Source of the DNA: Beaufortia kweichowensis
Lineage: Eukaryota > Chordata > Actinopteri > Cypriniformes > Gastromyzontidae
NCBI GenBank assembly: GCA_019155185.1
Contig: CM032813.1
Coordinates: 14,303,561 to 14,367,560, forward strand
Length of the DNA: 64,000 nt
Direction: 5' to 3'
Under the pieces are notes generated by a model. It saw only the letters and a list, made by a program, of their open reading frames with translations. It was not told where the DNA came from and did no database searches. Shown here piece after piece: positions 1-12,242 of the stretch; position 1 is the first letter of the stretch, and each line of letters starts with the position of its first letter. The translations under genes were made by a program, and so were the position numbers.

Positions 1-3000
1 TCAACATGACTAAAACGCCTTAGAAACCACCATCAGCACCCTGTAATTTACACCATCTCCGGTTTTTGACAAAACCACCTTAATGCAGTTCTCCAAACAA
101 GCAAACAAAAGCCTCTATCTGTGTTTTGTCCTCAATTTCCACCCCCCGTCCCTTCTGCTTTTAATTGTTTTGCCTTTAATCTTCAGGAAATTGGACCTCA
201 CATTAATTATGAGGCACAGGTCTGGTTTTGATGATGAAAGAGGCATCTGTGAGAGGAAAACACTGAGCATATTTAGCGCAAAAAGCGCCACGGATCTAGT
301 GTGTGTGCGCGTGCTTGTCTAGAAGATGAATAATGAGCTTGTGTAAAAGTAACAAGCAATAAAAAAGTGGCAGTGCTGGGCTTGTACAGTCGTAAGCACT
401 GGATTTGGATTTGTTTGATGATTTACAAAACGAAATAAAATATTAGATGAAAAGCGGTCTTTTATAATTTATCCAACCTTTTAATTAATCTATTAAAGCT
501 GATCAAGCAAGAGATTTTGTTTTGTATCACAATTTGTTTCTAAGAAACGAAACTCAAAAAAAACCTGCAATATGTAAATTGACCTCCTTCAGAAAAATCA
601 CTGAAGTGTTGTGTAGAAGCACAAAGTGTTTTCACCATAGAGAAGCCAAAGTGTGTTGATTCAATTAGATCAAGTCTAACATGAGAAAGATCAAGGCCTC
701 TTGAGATGTGTAGACAGACAGATTGAGATCCACAGGCGTTTCTCATCTTTAACATCAAATGCTATTTTTATTGAGACTCTTATCTGAGAGCGCAGATGTT
801 TGTCTTCACTCTTTTATTCATAAAGCGGGGACTTTCTATAAATAGATGGTCAAAATAAAACCAATTTGTACTGTTCAGCACGCTGTGAGAGACGGATGTC
901 AGGAAAAAAATACGAGAGAGACACTCAATGATGTGCAATATAATGTATTACCATAAACTGAAGTAAATTAAAGGGAATTTTCAGGAAATCAGATATACAA
1001 TGGTCTGACGACTCGTATTGGACCATTTCTGTACAAATGCTTTTTAAAATGAGCGTGTTTCAATGTTTTGATCTCTGGCTGAAATGCACGTATAGTAAAT
1101 AGGTGTTTCATCACAAACATGGCAGTCAGATTATCCGACAATGCATCTCAAATGTGTAGCAGATAAATTTGTGGGTACAAAATGGAATTCATTTATTTAT
1201 GCATCACATATTATGTAATAAAGAATTAAAAAAATAAACTTATAATCAAGATTTGTAGCTATTGTCTGACTAACCATGATCTGTAATTATAGGCACATAT
1301 AGTATATAAACCACATTAATAGAAATTCCAAAGCAGAGGAAAAGAGCGAGTAATAATATGCAGCTAAATGAGAGCTATTAACATTTCTTGACCTGAATCC
1401 TGCTCAGTTCAAGCTTAAACCTATTAAAAATACAGTTTAAATTAGTGCAGTGCAATGGGACAGGAGTGGCTTTTAACATTGGGTTTCTTTTTAGAATATC
1501 AAATTAGATTAAAAGTGTTAAATGCATGAAGAATTACATCGCTTTATTACGGTAGTGAATTGTGGCTGTGAATATCTTCTAAAGAGTTTAAAATAAGGCT
1601 GTTTACACGAACAAAAATTAAAATGTTTGCTCCATGCCATATTTGGACTAAATTATGCAGAAAGAATATCGTTTTCAATTTATTTTCGTGTGACGTCCAC
1701 ACAATAGCTGAGAGGGATGTGATTTAACCTGTACTAATACTGTATCTAAAAGATTACAGTACATCTGTAACTACAAGACGGATGTAAATCTCATTTATGA
1801 AACTTTATTTGAATCAAATTATTCCTCTGAGATCTTTACCATAAATATTTCATTTACATCTTGGCTTTTAAAACCTTTGGGCCATTTGCCTGCTTCCATT
1901 GTAGGTGCATTACAATAAATGCATTTTCTTTATTGAGAACTGAGTGATTCAACAGGGGACAGATTAACTTCCTATAGAGTTTAAAAAAACCAGGAATTAT
2001 TACGTATGAAATTGCCTGTGTTTACTGTCCCAAATGGAAAAACAGTTTAACTGTCTTAGACCATCATAAAGCAGCATTGCCAGCAACTCGAAGAAAATAT
2101 ATTTCTTAATAATGAACTGAGCAAAACAGCCCAGATATGCTATGAGAGATTTCAGTGAGACGGAAATAAGGAAAGACCTTTATCTGAAATTAGCCGTCTG
2201 ATTTGGGTTTCACCAGTGCAAAGCAATATCCGTAGAAACCTTTTTGCTTTCTGCTTTCGCAAAGTAGTTTGAATGAAACGTAAAAACAGAAGATTCTGAA
2301 TGATCTTTTGTCAAGTGCTGAACGAGATGTGTCACATATGTCAGTGCACATACGTTTTCTACATTGTGTTGGAATCAATACACAAATCCTGCGTTGTCTT
2401 TAATTGCATTTCAAAAACAAACAATCTATATATTCAAAATTTCAGTGAAAAGTAGGATTTGTCGTATCTGCCGAATGACACCAAGCTGGAGACACTGGAT
2501 TACACTAGACGTCAAGACTTTCTTGACATGGTTGGTATTACGACCAGTTATTTTAGAAGCTCACCTAAACGGTGGCACGAGCCTTTTGAGGTTTGTTATT
2601 GTGTATCTGCAGTATGCAGATGTATATAAAAGCAAGCGCATATTAGGATTTCCCCAGTTCCTGTCTGCCGTTTGAGTTTGATAAGCATGAGTATTTTTAG
2701 CGATGGCATTTTGTTTGCAGCTCATTTCTCGTGCTTGTGAAGTTTGCTGTGGAAGATCCGTGATGTGTTTTATGTGCAAATACAGATTCTGGTTTTAAAT
2801 CATAACAGTGAAATTAAAGCTGCAGAGATGCATTTGAAGATGACAAAAACTCTTGAAATATTTTTGTAACCCGTCAACTAACAGTGCTTTGCTTATGTGC
2901 AAAAACATACAAATAAGATCTCCATATCTCAGTTGTTTCTTTTAGACAGCACTATTTTTTAATGGAGAACAAATGGAGAAGTAAAAGAGCCTAGTATCAC

Positions 3001-4842
3001 AGATTGTCTCCTCTGGAATTTTTAGAAAAGATTTTAACAATGTTTAAAACTGTGTGAAAAAGTGTTTCCAATCAGAAAATCACATTATAAACTCAAACAC
3101 TTCATCAAAATTTTCCATAAAGACCAATCCATTTATTTTATAGCTTTACTTTCACTGCATGTTGAAAAGTTTCCCGTTTCGGTCTTTTTTTAGGAGAAAC
3201 ATTTGAGACACGATACTTAAAGAAGACTTTAAGTTTTCTTTAAAAAAACATCCGTCCAGAGCTTTTTGAAAAAGTGCATCTAGACGTTTCAGTGTAGATG
3301 AGCAGCTTTTGGAAAAAGTATGAAATATGAAATTTTTTTTCTTTTTAATGCTTTCATCTGCTGTTGAATGTGATGGATATCTTCGCAGGGGAGATCGAGC
3401 AGAAGTGACGGGATCCCACACACCTGCAAATGTAACGATCCCCCTATCAGACATCCCTCCCGCTGGTCATGTGACCTGCTTTAATATTGATTAAAACATC
3501 ACACACACACACCATCCTTTCCCAGACTAGAGATCCACATTTATCAAGATAACCGAGTTAAATTCAGTTCCTATTTACCCATCAGCCCTTGCAGGAGGAG
3601 AGCGAGGAGCTCGGGGGCGAGCTATTCTTAGTCGCCTGATGAAAGATGTGATTTTTATCACCTGTGGCTCTTTGATTGTTCTGGGTATGATGACAAGCTC
3701 GACATGTAAGAAAGATAAAGGGACACAAAGGCCAGGCGTAATGCTTGTTCTATCGCTCTACAGTGCCGCTGAAGAGTAATGACCACGCATGTACAGTAAT
3801 TAGTTTTTAGGGCGCTTTTATTTCTTCCTTTAACACACACATCTTTATTTTCTCTCTCTTTCTACACTTTATCTCTTACACTAAGTACCTGTGTGATAAA
3901 TGGCCACACAGAGGGCCGATCATTTGTGATCGGAAGCAGAACTGGTCTGTTGAAATTGCAAATGCTATTGCGTTATAAGTCTGTGAGCTGATGTTTTTCT
4001 CGTGGTTTCTGAAGGTTGATTGAACACGGCAGTGAAGAACGCTGTTATACAGTCTGTCGAGTACAACAGTAGGTGCTGGAAGTAAAAATAGAGATTTTAG
4101 TTGTAAGGGTGTTACAATCTTATTAAGGGTGTTACAGTTTCTGACTTTCAGCAGTAATAGTGAGGCTTGCCTTGCAGTGGCAAATTAATGATAGTGTGGA
4201 TTAAATTCAGATGCTTTTACCTCAAAATGTAACTCTTTTATGAATTTAGAAATAATAAATAATACATTTCAACGTTTGGATTTAAGGACACCGTCGTTTA
4301 TTTTGTGTAAAATAAAGTCTAAATAAAAAATGTCCAGTGTAGAATTAAAATCTTGAAGCAAAATGAGTTGAATAACACATTTATTCGTTCTTCTGTCAAA
4401 AACTGAAGAGATATTTAAATATTTAAACTTCAATATGAAACACTTCATTTCTTACTAACAATACAGTCTCTTGATGTTGTCGTAAAATCTGCGGACAGAT
4501 AAATATTAAACCTTCAGCTGTGAGATTTCACAAGGAAAAGAAAAAAATATAATCAAGAAGGATGAAACGAGAAGATGAAAGAGTCTTTCCCACAGCTGTG
4601 CCAATGAATCAGCTTGTCATAGGAGTGTTACAGCAAAATATCTGTATTGTGGATAAAACCCACCATCTGTTTCTGTGCACCTTTACTGAAATGTAACTGA
4701 TATGTGATTTAGAAATCTATACAGTCAGGAACTTAAACATGTTTAAAAATCAAATATTAAAATGTCCCTTTCCAAATTACTGGCGTTTTATATGGTAATT
4801 AAATTAATAAAAGCAATCATTTACATAAGCTGTTTGATTTAC

Positions 4843-5066
4843 TATAGACCATTTCACAAGATGTAAACAACACTGGTCCAGAAGCACTTCCTGTTACAGT
4901 ATTTTTATATTTCACATCTTCACATTAAATCTTAAAGATGTTCGTTAAACATTTTGATTCCATTGTAAATATTCTTTCTGTTGGTTGTATTTTGTTCTGA
5001 CATTAGTGTAGTGTTGAAAAACCAGGACTGGACCAGAGCTGTTTATATATTGTGAAATGGTCTATA
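4843..5066. mobile_element. MITE with perfect 16-bp terminal inverted repeats
   Basis: The left end TATAGACCATTTCACA (4843-4858) is exactly the reverse complement of the right end TGTGAAATGGTCTATA (5051-5066). The 224-bp element has no coding capacity. The doubled TA at each end fits a TA target duplication of Tc1/mariner type, but TA is too short to prove it. The superfamily is therefore uncertain; the inverted-repeat structure is seen directly. Confidence 0.85.
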
Positions 5067-5635
5067 CCACATGACACAGACATTGTGCTAGTAAATACTG
5101 TACTAGTATTAACTGTGTGGATTCAGGTCAGAATTTGCAGCCAAAAGAAATTACACAAGAATAAAAACATCATTTGGAGTTGATTGAGATGTTATTGAGT
5201 GGGACATTGACAGGCAGTATTTTATATTTTAAATGGTTTATGTTGGATGGATGAAACGTACTGTATAGCAGTAAGACGTAACACAACAGATGTGTAGCAG
5301 GAACATCAATGAGAGGACAGTTTGGGCGCTGAGTCTGTTTTTGGTGCAACACATGCTAAACATGCGCTATAAAAATATTCATCATCACAGCCTTTTGTAA
5401 TATTATTTTATTGAAGCAGTCTGAATGGTTAACTCACTTATTGTAAAAAAAAATCATCTGTAAAGCTTAATTCAAACAGGGACTGACACACAAACACGTT
5501 ACATTCATTAACTCAATCCTGACAGTTATAACCTGAGAAGTGATCATTTGTTTAAGGAAAAGATATGAAAGATTTTTTTAAATTTTTTATTTGAAGTATT
5601 TTTAACATAACATTGACAGATTTTTTTATTATTTA

Positions 5636-6066
5636 AAAACTGTCACTGAACATATTGAGCATACTCATGGAAATGTATATCCACACCACAATATTTCAAT
5701 TTAAAATGCATTTAATTTTTTTATTTGTGTTTCTTTCTTTTATTATCTTTTTATTTTTAGGTAATTTAAACCGATAACTGTCACTACCTAGAGAGGAACA
5801 CTTGTTATTTTCCTATTCACAATTTCAAAGTTGAATTTTAATATAATCATGACAAAGTATAAAATAATGGAAAGGTATAAGACTCGAGATAAAATATTTG
5901 ACAAATTTTCATAACAATAAACATAAACAAAAATTTTAAAAAAAAGGTGATGTTACTGTAATTTATAAAAATACCTTAAAATACTTAAAAATGTTTAAAA
6001 TAATATAATATCTAAAAATGTTTTTAAAAAATTGTAGTTGCAATAATGCATTTTCTTGTGTATAGT
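5636..6066. repeat. Dispersed repeat family A, two abutting copies
   Basis: From about 5768 the sequence runs forward from CCGATAACTGTCAC through ATCATGACAAAGTATA, a GGAAAGGTATAAGACTCGAG block and CATAACAATAAACATAAAC. The same order is found near 9780, 15610, 29260 and 32180. Immediately to the left, 5638-5700 resembles the family's right end in reverse orientation (AACTGTCACTGAACATATTG). The copies therefore lie head to head or belong to a rearranged element. The exact limits are not clear. Confidence 0.65.
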
Positions 6067-9000
6067 TGTGTATACATTAACATTTTTATTTTGTTTACAT
6101 TGCATTATTTACATTATTGCTGCAGATGAAACACTGTTAGTGTGTTTTTGAGAAGCACTTAATGTTGGTTCAGTACTTCCAGATGAACATAATAACTGGT
6201 AAACCCATGAGAATGTGTGATGTTCAATAATGGAGTTCCCTGACTATAACTGTCACTCGATTGCATGTAAAAAAGCACTCAAGTCGATTCTTTTGTATGT
6301 GAATAGTGTAAACAAAAGATTGAAGGGGTTTCCTGGTGAGATGTCAAGGTGTTTTTCCTGACGCTTAGTTTGGAGCAGGTTCTCTCGACAGCCTAATTCA
6401 TCCGCAACTCATTAATCCCGCCGTTTGAAAGATGGCACTGCCGTTCTGACACCTCCTGTCTTCATTATAGATGACTGCACAGAAACCTGCTCTCCACACC
6501 CTGCTAATTGGAAAAGTAAACTTTTTCTTTATAGCGTCATTAAGAGATTTGTCACATAAGTGATGCATTGAAAGATCAGCCACTTACTTAACAGAAAAGC
6601 GGAAAGTTGTGATATGTGTGTGGGCACTTAAAACACTTACTGTATCTAAATATTGAACATATTTACTGAGTAAATACAGTACATGTGAAAATAAATGTGA
6701 CAATGCTATTCAGTCAGAAAGTGTGAGAGATTTTTGACCTCCGGATATGCTTGAATTATATGGGTTATCTCACTAATTCGTTTTGAAGAGAGAGTCGGTC
6801 ATCACTGTGCTCAACTCAAATAGATAATGGCCTTCAATAGAAATGACTGGTGACTCTACGACCACTGCCAAGACTTCTTATTATATGTTCTGGCTAATCC
6901 AATCATGTCAGCATGAGTGTGCCTGAATGCAAATTATACGGTAAACAACCGTAAAATTAGATGCCAGCAGACAGATTTTTCTCTTGGCTGTATAATAATC
7001 GCTTAATTCCTAGAATCTCAATACCATCTCCCATGCAGCAGAACAAATAAGAGGTCACGTTTTCCGTTCACCAGCGAAAGTCATGCTGACTTAATTGCGT
7101 CCGGCCGCATTTATAGTCTGACTCGCGGGTTGATAATCTGCACGGCGCTATTTGTGTGGGAAGTACCACTCCACAAACCTTTGTGTTTTCCCGTCGCCTG
7201 CGAGAACCCACACACATATGCTTGTTTTGCACAGGTGTGCTCGCCGTGAGCGTGTTCCAAAAAATGAATCGCATCACCTATTCAGATACCGCCGTGAGTG
7301 AGTTACCGCTCTCCCTCGTTTTTCATAGACATTAGCGTCCGACTTGAAGGGCTACAGCACCTGCTGTTCAGAACATCATCCATCCTTTACATCCATAAAT
7401 TTATAACAGCCGCTTCCAGACCTCTGCTGTTTCTTTTTGCCGTTGTGCGGAATGATGCATGATCCACTCCTGTGAGTTTATAAAAGCCATTGCCATTTTT
7501 TATGACTGTGTAGATGTACGACCGCCGGGATGCTGTATTTCTCAGGATTGAGGACTGCAGAAGTCTTCCCTAAAAGTCAGATTACAGTTGTTAACTCCAC
7601 CGCGTAACTGCCAAGAGAAGTAGCCCTTGGCATTATTCGCTTTGTAGCGAGCTAGCCAACAGAGCAGGCACAGCACAACATTAGAAAGTCATTACTGTGA
7701 CTTATTGTACATTTTAATGCCTTGAGAGACTGCTGCTGAGAAGTGCTAACTGATAAACAGAAGGCAGCTGTTTGTACGATGAAGCTCGAGCTGCTGAACA
7801 GTGAGGAAATGAAGATGCAAGTTTCCTTAAACCGGTCTGAGATGCTTTGCTGGTCATGGTCTTATAGTTCATCCTAAACCCCATAAAACTTAAGCAAATC
7901 AGATTTGGTTAACTTTAGTTAATAAGGCTATGTGTCTGATGTATTCTTTTGTTGTTTGCAATGAAAGGGGCACGTTTTTAAAAAGCAGCAGCAGCAGGTT
8001 TTATGTCCAGCGTTTTTTGTCGTTCAATATTGGGAAAAGCTTGTCAATGTCAGTTTTTGCTCAGCCGTCCAGTTACAGTTACAAATACTATACCAACCAA
8101 TCAGCACATCCTACTTGTACAACTGTATGTTTGTGTACAAGGACTTAAAAACAATGCTGAAGATGAAGATTATATTTCTTTCTTCAAATATTTGTTTCTC
8201 TACCAAATGATGTACCACAATACTATCTGCAAAAATAGATACGAGTACCACATGACTTCCGTATCATAGGAACCAAGCGTTTTTGTAACGCTTCGGTGTA
8301 TGTGATTTTTCAGCAGGGAAGACCTTGTGCGTTATTTTATATATTAAAACTAGATTCATCACTAATGAAAATGCAAACTGTTTATCACAAAGCAGTGTTG
8401 GAATCCCCTCCATGTGTTTACCTGTTGGTACTTACTCTCAATCAAGACAAGATTGCCACACAGCTAACCATCTCCACTACATCATCAACTGCCATCTTCT
8501 ACATTGCACCACATGCATATCCAGAAGAAAATCTGATGAAATGCTCATATAACTACAGGAAATTCAAATTACCTCTCTCTGCGCTGCCTGGAGAAAGTTT
8601 CTGCACCCCCACACAAATCTCTGCAGCTCCCAAGGCAAATATGAGATGAATATGTAAAGTGCCGCCTCCATTATTACATTTCTCCTTTTGTTAGTTTTCT
8701 CTCTGTTGGGTTTGTAATTACGAGCTCTGGTTGCCGCAGAGAACAAAGGCAGTAAAGCGGGGAGTCATGATCCAGTCGGCGAGCGAACGCTTTGGGGTTT
8801 CGGGAGAGAACAGGAGTCCACATCTATTTGATTAGACCTCGATTCCATTCCCAAAGCGCAGCTTAGCGAATATATAAGTCCAACTCGAGTTTTAAAATGG
8901 ATGGGGTGCACAGAGCATCTCAGTTCCTTCGGGAGGCAGGAGATTTATGTGCGGGCCACGTGGAACTTTGCAATTATAAGGATATTCTGTCATCGTTTAA

Positions 9001-9721
9001 TCACGCTTACATCATTCCAAACTACGGTAGCTATTAATTTTCCTGTGGAAAACTTTTTAAGTATGGTTTTTGAGAAGACTTGTCAGTCATGCTCCAAAAC
9101 AACAACAAAAAATCATGTAAATCAATCAAAATTAGATTTTTATTTTTGAACAAAATAACAGCATACAGCTTTTGCTATGGGGGTAAACATTGTTTTTTAG
9201 TAAACAAATCCTTTAATTATATATCTGCATGTATTCAAATGGCAGGGTACTAATAATAAAACACCTGATGTTATTTAAAGATTTATACAAATAAATCTCC
9301 AAAAAGTTACACGAGCTTCTGTAGACGATCAAGGTGTTCTGCGCACAGACAGAATAATTGACAAACCGGCAAGTCGTGATGCCCTTTGGGGTAAATAACA
9401 GTAAAATAATTGATAGTTCTGAAAGATGTCTTGTTATTTAATAAACAGATGGATGTGAGCTGCATTCACACATACAGGAGAACTCTTGCAATGACTCACA
9501 AAATCAGTATTCATTTTATATGTAGTGTATTATTCTCAGTTCAAGGTGACAAATATAGCAGATAATTAATACAGCTACTGGAAAATCTTAAAAAGAAAAT
9601 ACTGAATAAAGAAAATATATTAACTTATAGTATGTGATAATTCTTTAAAAAGAAAAGAGCTATAAAAGTTTGTGAGGTAATGAAGCCACACATTTAAAGA
9701 ACTATAATATAATGTTATTTC

Positions 9722-10018
9722 ATTATTCACTAATATTATTATTCATTAATATTTCATTGTTAAAGTTTAATCTTATCATGACAAACTGTATATTGATGGA
9801 AAGGTATAAGACAGTTGACAAATTTGACAAATTTTCATAACAATAAACATAAACAAAAAATGTATCAAAAAAATGTTAATGTTACTGTAATTAATAAAAA
9901 GACCTAAAATTAGAAAATGATGTTTCAAAAAAACATCTAATATCTAAAAAGTTGTAGTTCAGATGCACGAGTACATTTTCATATGTCATTTCTGCTGTGA
10001 CAGGAATCAGGTTAAATT
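9722..10018 (+). repeat. Dispersed repeat family A copy
   Basis: It shares the ordered blocks ATCATGACAAACTGTATATT, GGAAAGGTATAAGAC and CATAACAATAAACATAAAC with the other copies, and ends with a GTGACAGGAATCAGGTTAA-like right terminus at about 10017. It is non-coding. The left boundary is estimated. Confidence 0.7.
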
Positions 10019-10346
10019 TATTATTTATTAAATCAGTAAACATATATTTCAGAGGTCACTAATTAACAGGCTGTGAATATTTGTAACCAAAAATGTATAG
10101 CTGACAGAAAACGAGAAGCTCATGATAGAATAGATTACAAACAGGGATCAATAATGAGACAACTGAGTTTTTGTTCACATGTTTCTTTTAAGGAGCTTGA
10201 ACTGTATAGAAAGTTAATACAGTATGTATCGACTTATGCAACATTGCTTTCTGAAAATCAAAAAACGAAATTCATAGATGTGTGGTCCACATCTCTAAAG
10301 CACTGGATCCTTAACCTCAGATTTCTCCAGGGGGATTTTTCCTGTA

Positions 10347-10367
10347 CTTTGGATAAAAACATCTGCC
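10347..10367 (+). repeat. Teleost SINE/LINE-type 3' tail fragment
   Basis: The string CTTTGGATAAAAACATCTGC is a variant of the conserved 3' tail of fish tRNA-derived SINEs (family knowledge). Fuller matches occur at 40183-40212 and 43745-43798 in this window. No body was recognised upstream. Confidence 0.5.
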
Positions 10368-11119
10368 TGCTTGTCATGTAAAACAGGGTTTGGTCAGTCG
10401 TAAGACACAGTTACACTGTTTTCTGAGAGATTCCTTCAGGAGAAACACTGAGCAGTGTGTAGTGTTAATCATAATACTTCCAGCAGGCCGTTATTTCAGA
10501 GTTCAGTTTGCCCACAAAGGAAAACCTTTCACATTCAAAATACAACCTTTAGTTCGCTGGATGGTGTCAACAAGACTGATTGTCCTGTTTGTTTCTTTCA
10601 CCAGGCCTGTTTTGTACAAGGTTCTTTTGTAATCATACAACAATATAAACTGAGACTTCCAGGGGGAGGATTAAGACTGAGTAATGAACCAATTAACAAA
10701 CGCTTGAGTGTGAGAAAACACCTGTGGGACCTCCGTCCAAACAGAGGAGATGAAATGGCATTTTCTTACCTCAGGCAGCCTGGAGTTCAAAAGGATAATA
10801 AAACACAATACAGTTTGCACAGTTAGCACAATATTTTTCCACTGAAGGATATTGAAGTAGAGATATTGCCAAACAAATCTTGGTTTTTTACCAGTCCACA
10901 TCGTCATTGAGGTATGAGATGGTGGGTATTCTTCATTCTTCACATCTTTGTTTAAACATTTTAGTAAAAATGATTGTGAATAAAATAGTTAAAATAATCC
11001 ACATATTGGAGAAATCAGTCATGTTAATAATTGTTCAAAATTAAAAACTATGTATATGCCCAAGTAAATAAAAATATTCATATTCAAGTATCTAAAAATG
11101 TAAAGTTTAAAGTCATTTT

Positions 11120-11350
11120 AACCAACACAATCTCACAGAAATTCATGCGTATTTTATGATGTGACATATTTGTACGAATTTTTATGATGTACATTTTAGT
11201 ATGATTTGCATTCACCTCAGAAACATTAGGGTTGAATGTGTTACTGTTAAATTCATATGAATTACAGTACGATCAGGTTGCCTCAGATAAATGTAAAAAG
11301 TAACCTGCAATTTTATGTTTTGAACAGAGATGGCGATATAGAGACATCAC
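11120..11350. repeat. Probable degraded cyprinid dispersed repeat
   Basis: The start ACCAACACAATCTCACAGAA followed by repeated ACGAATTTTTATGATG-like blocks resembles a common cyprinid repeat remembered from other loci. The end (about 11293-11350, AAGTAACCTGCAATTTTATG then ACAGAGATGGCGATA) recurs at 23838-23895. The class is unknown and the boundaries are approximate. Confidence 0.4.
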
Positions 11351-12021
11351 AGTTCACACTTTCACAACACACGTTATTGTTTGCTCTTACATTTGCATTA
11401 TTTTAAGCGAGTGGGGATCGCGAAATACTAAACCTGAAGTGGAGTTATGATGGAGCGGAGTGATTACTTTATTTGTATACCTGCAATATCCATCTCTCAG
11501 TTGTGCTGTCGTACCAAATGTCAGTCTGCCTGCAGCGCTGTGAGATTCAGTATCACGTATTCGTTTCAGTAGAAACCAATATTTTGGCAAATTGTTTTGT
11601 CTCCTACTAATGGCATAAGCCCCAGCCCTTGAGACAAAATGCAGACTGTCCATCTGGTGAAAACAGAACTTTGTTATACAACAATCCAGTCCCAGTGCGC
11701 GTGATGTTTGTCGACAGTAGCCATGTGGAGCCATTATGGTTTTCAGCTAGAAAAACATGTCAACAAAATGCTTTTCAGTTGTAAACACGTGTCCAATGTG
11801 CGAACACAGACCGCATACATCTGTCTCTATTGCAAATGAAGAATCCTACTGGAGAACTTAACCACACGGAGAACACTGATGCTAACAAAACATTGTATGC
11901 CCTTCGGGAAGTGCATTTTATTTTATTTCCCGTTTAATGCCAATTATCATTTTATTTTCAGTTACATGTTTTTGGCACCATCTGTATTTTCGTCTCAGTT
12001 TTATTTGACTTTATTTCTGTA

Positions 12022-12080
12022 CAGCTGTTGCGTATTTAGCTCAATAGCAAGGTCATGGGTTTGATTCCCATATGTGGACT
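12022..12080 (+). repeat. tRNA-derived SINE head fragment
   Basis: TTTAGCTCAATAGCAAGGTC followed by ATGGGTTTGATTCCCA (12054-12069) has the layout of a polymerase III internal promoter. The second part is B-box-like (GGTTTGATTCC), as in tRNA-derived SINEs. It ends about 100 bp before the copine exon at 12179. It is too degenerate to be a functional tRNA. Confidence 0.5.
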
Positions 12081-12178
12081 GACTTGATGAAAGTTTCTAC
12101 CAGATTAATTGATGTAAATGTAATTACTGTGAGTTCAATATCTAATGGTGTGCATGTCATCTTCATCATCTATTTCAG

Positions 12179-12242
12179 GGGAATACCAGGGAAGAACTGT
12201 GGCACTATCATCTTAAGCGCAGAGGAACTGGGGAACTGCAGG
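12179..12242 (+). CDS. cpne8: Copine exon (window exon 1): start of C2B
   Basis: The acceptor TTTCAG ends at 12178 and the donor GTGAGT starts at 12243. The exon encodes GIPGKNCGTIILSAEEL and ends on a complete AGG codon. The first base completes a codon from an upstream exon not seen here, so this is an internal exon. It matches the linker and first strand of C2B in CPNE8. Confidence 0.88.

Larger units (their letters stand above)
1..12178. other. Non-coding DNA upstream of the first visible copine exon
   Basis: No exon was recognised here on either strand. Open frames are short and show no family pattern. The stretch is AT-rich and holds a MITE at 4843-5066, family A repeat copies near 5636-6066 and 9722-10018, a SINE-like tail at 10347-10367, a short CA run at 3500-3513 and a tRNA-like SINE head at 12022-12080. 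It is probably a 5' intron of the copine gene, because the exon at 12179 begins inside a codon and its C2A-encoding partners are missing. Short C2A exons could have been overlooked by eye. Confidence 0.6.

Noticed and set aside
3500..3513. Possible array or CRISPR-like repeat from CA runs
   Set aside because: It is a short dinucleotide run; there are no spaced direct repeats, and the genome is eukaryotic.
8296..8649. 117-codon open frame on the plus strand
   Set aside because: It overlaps another frame in the same stretch and shows no recognisable protein pattern.
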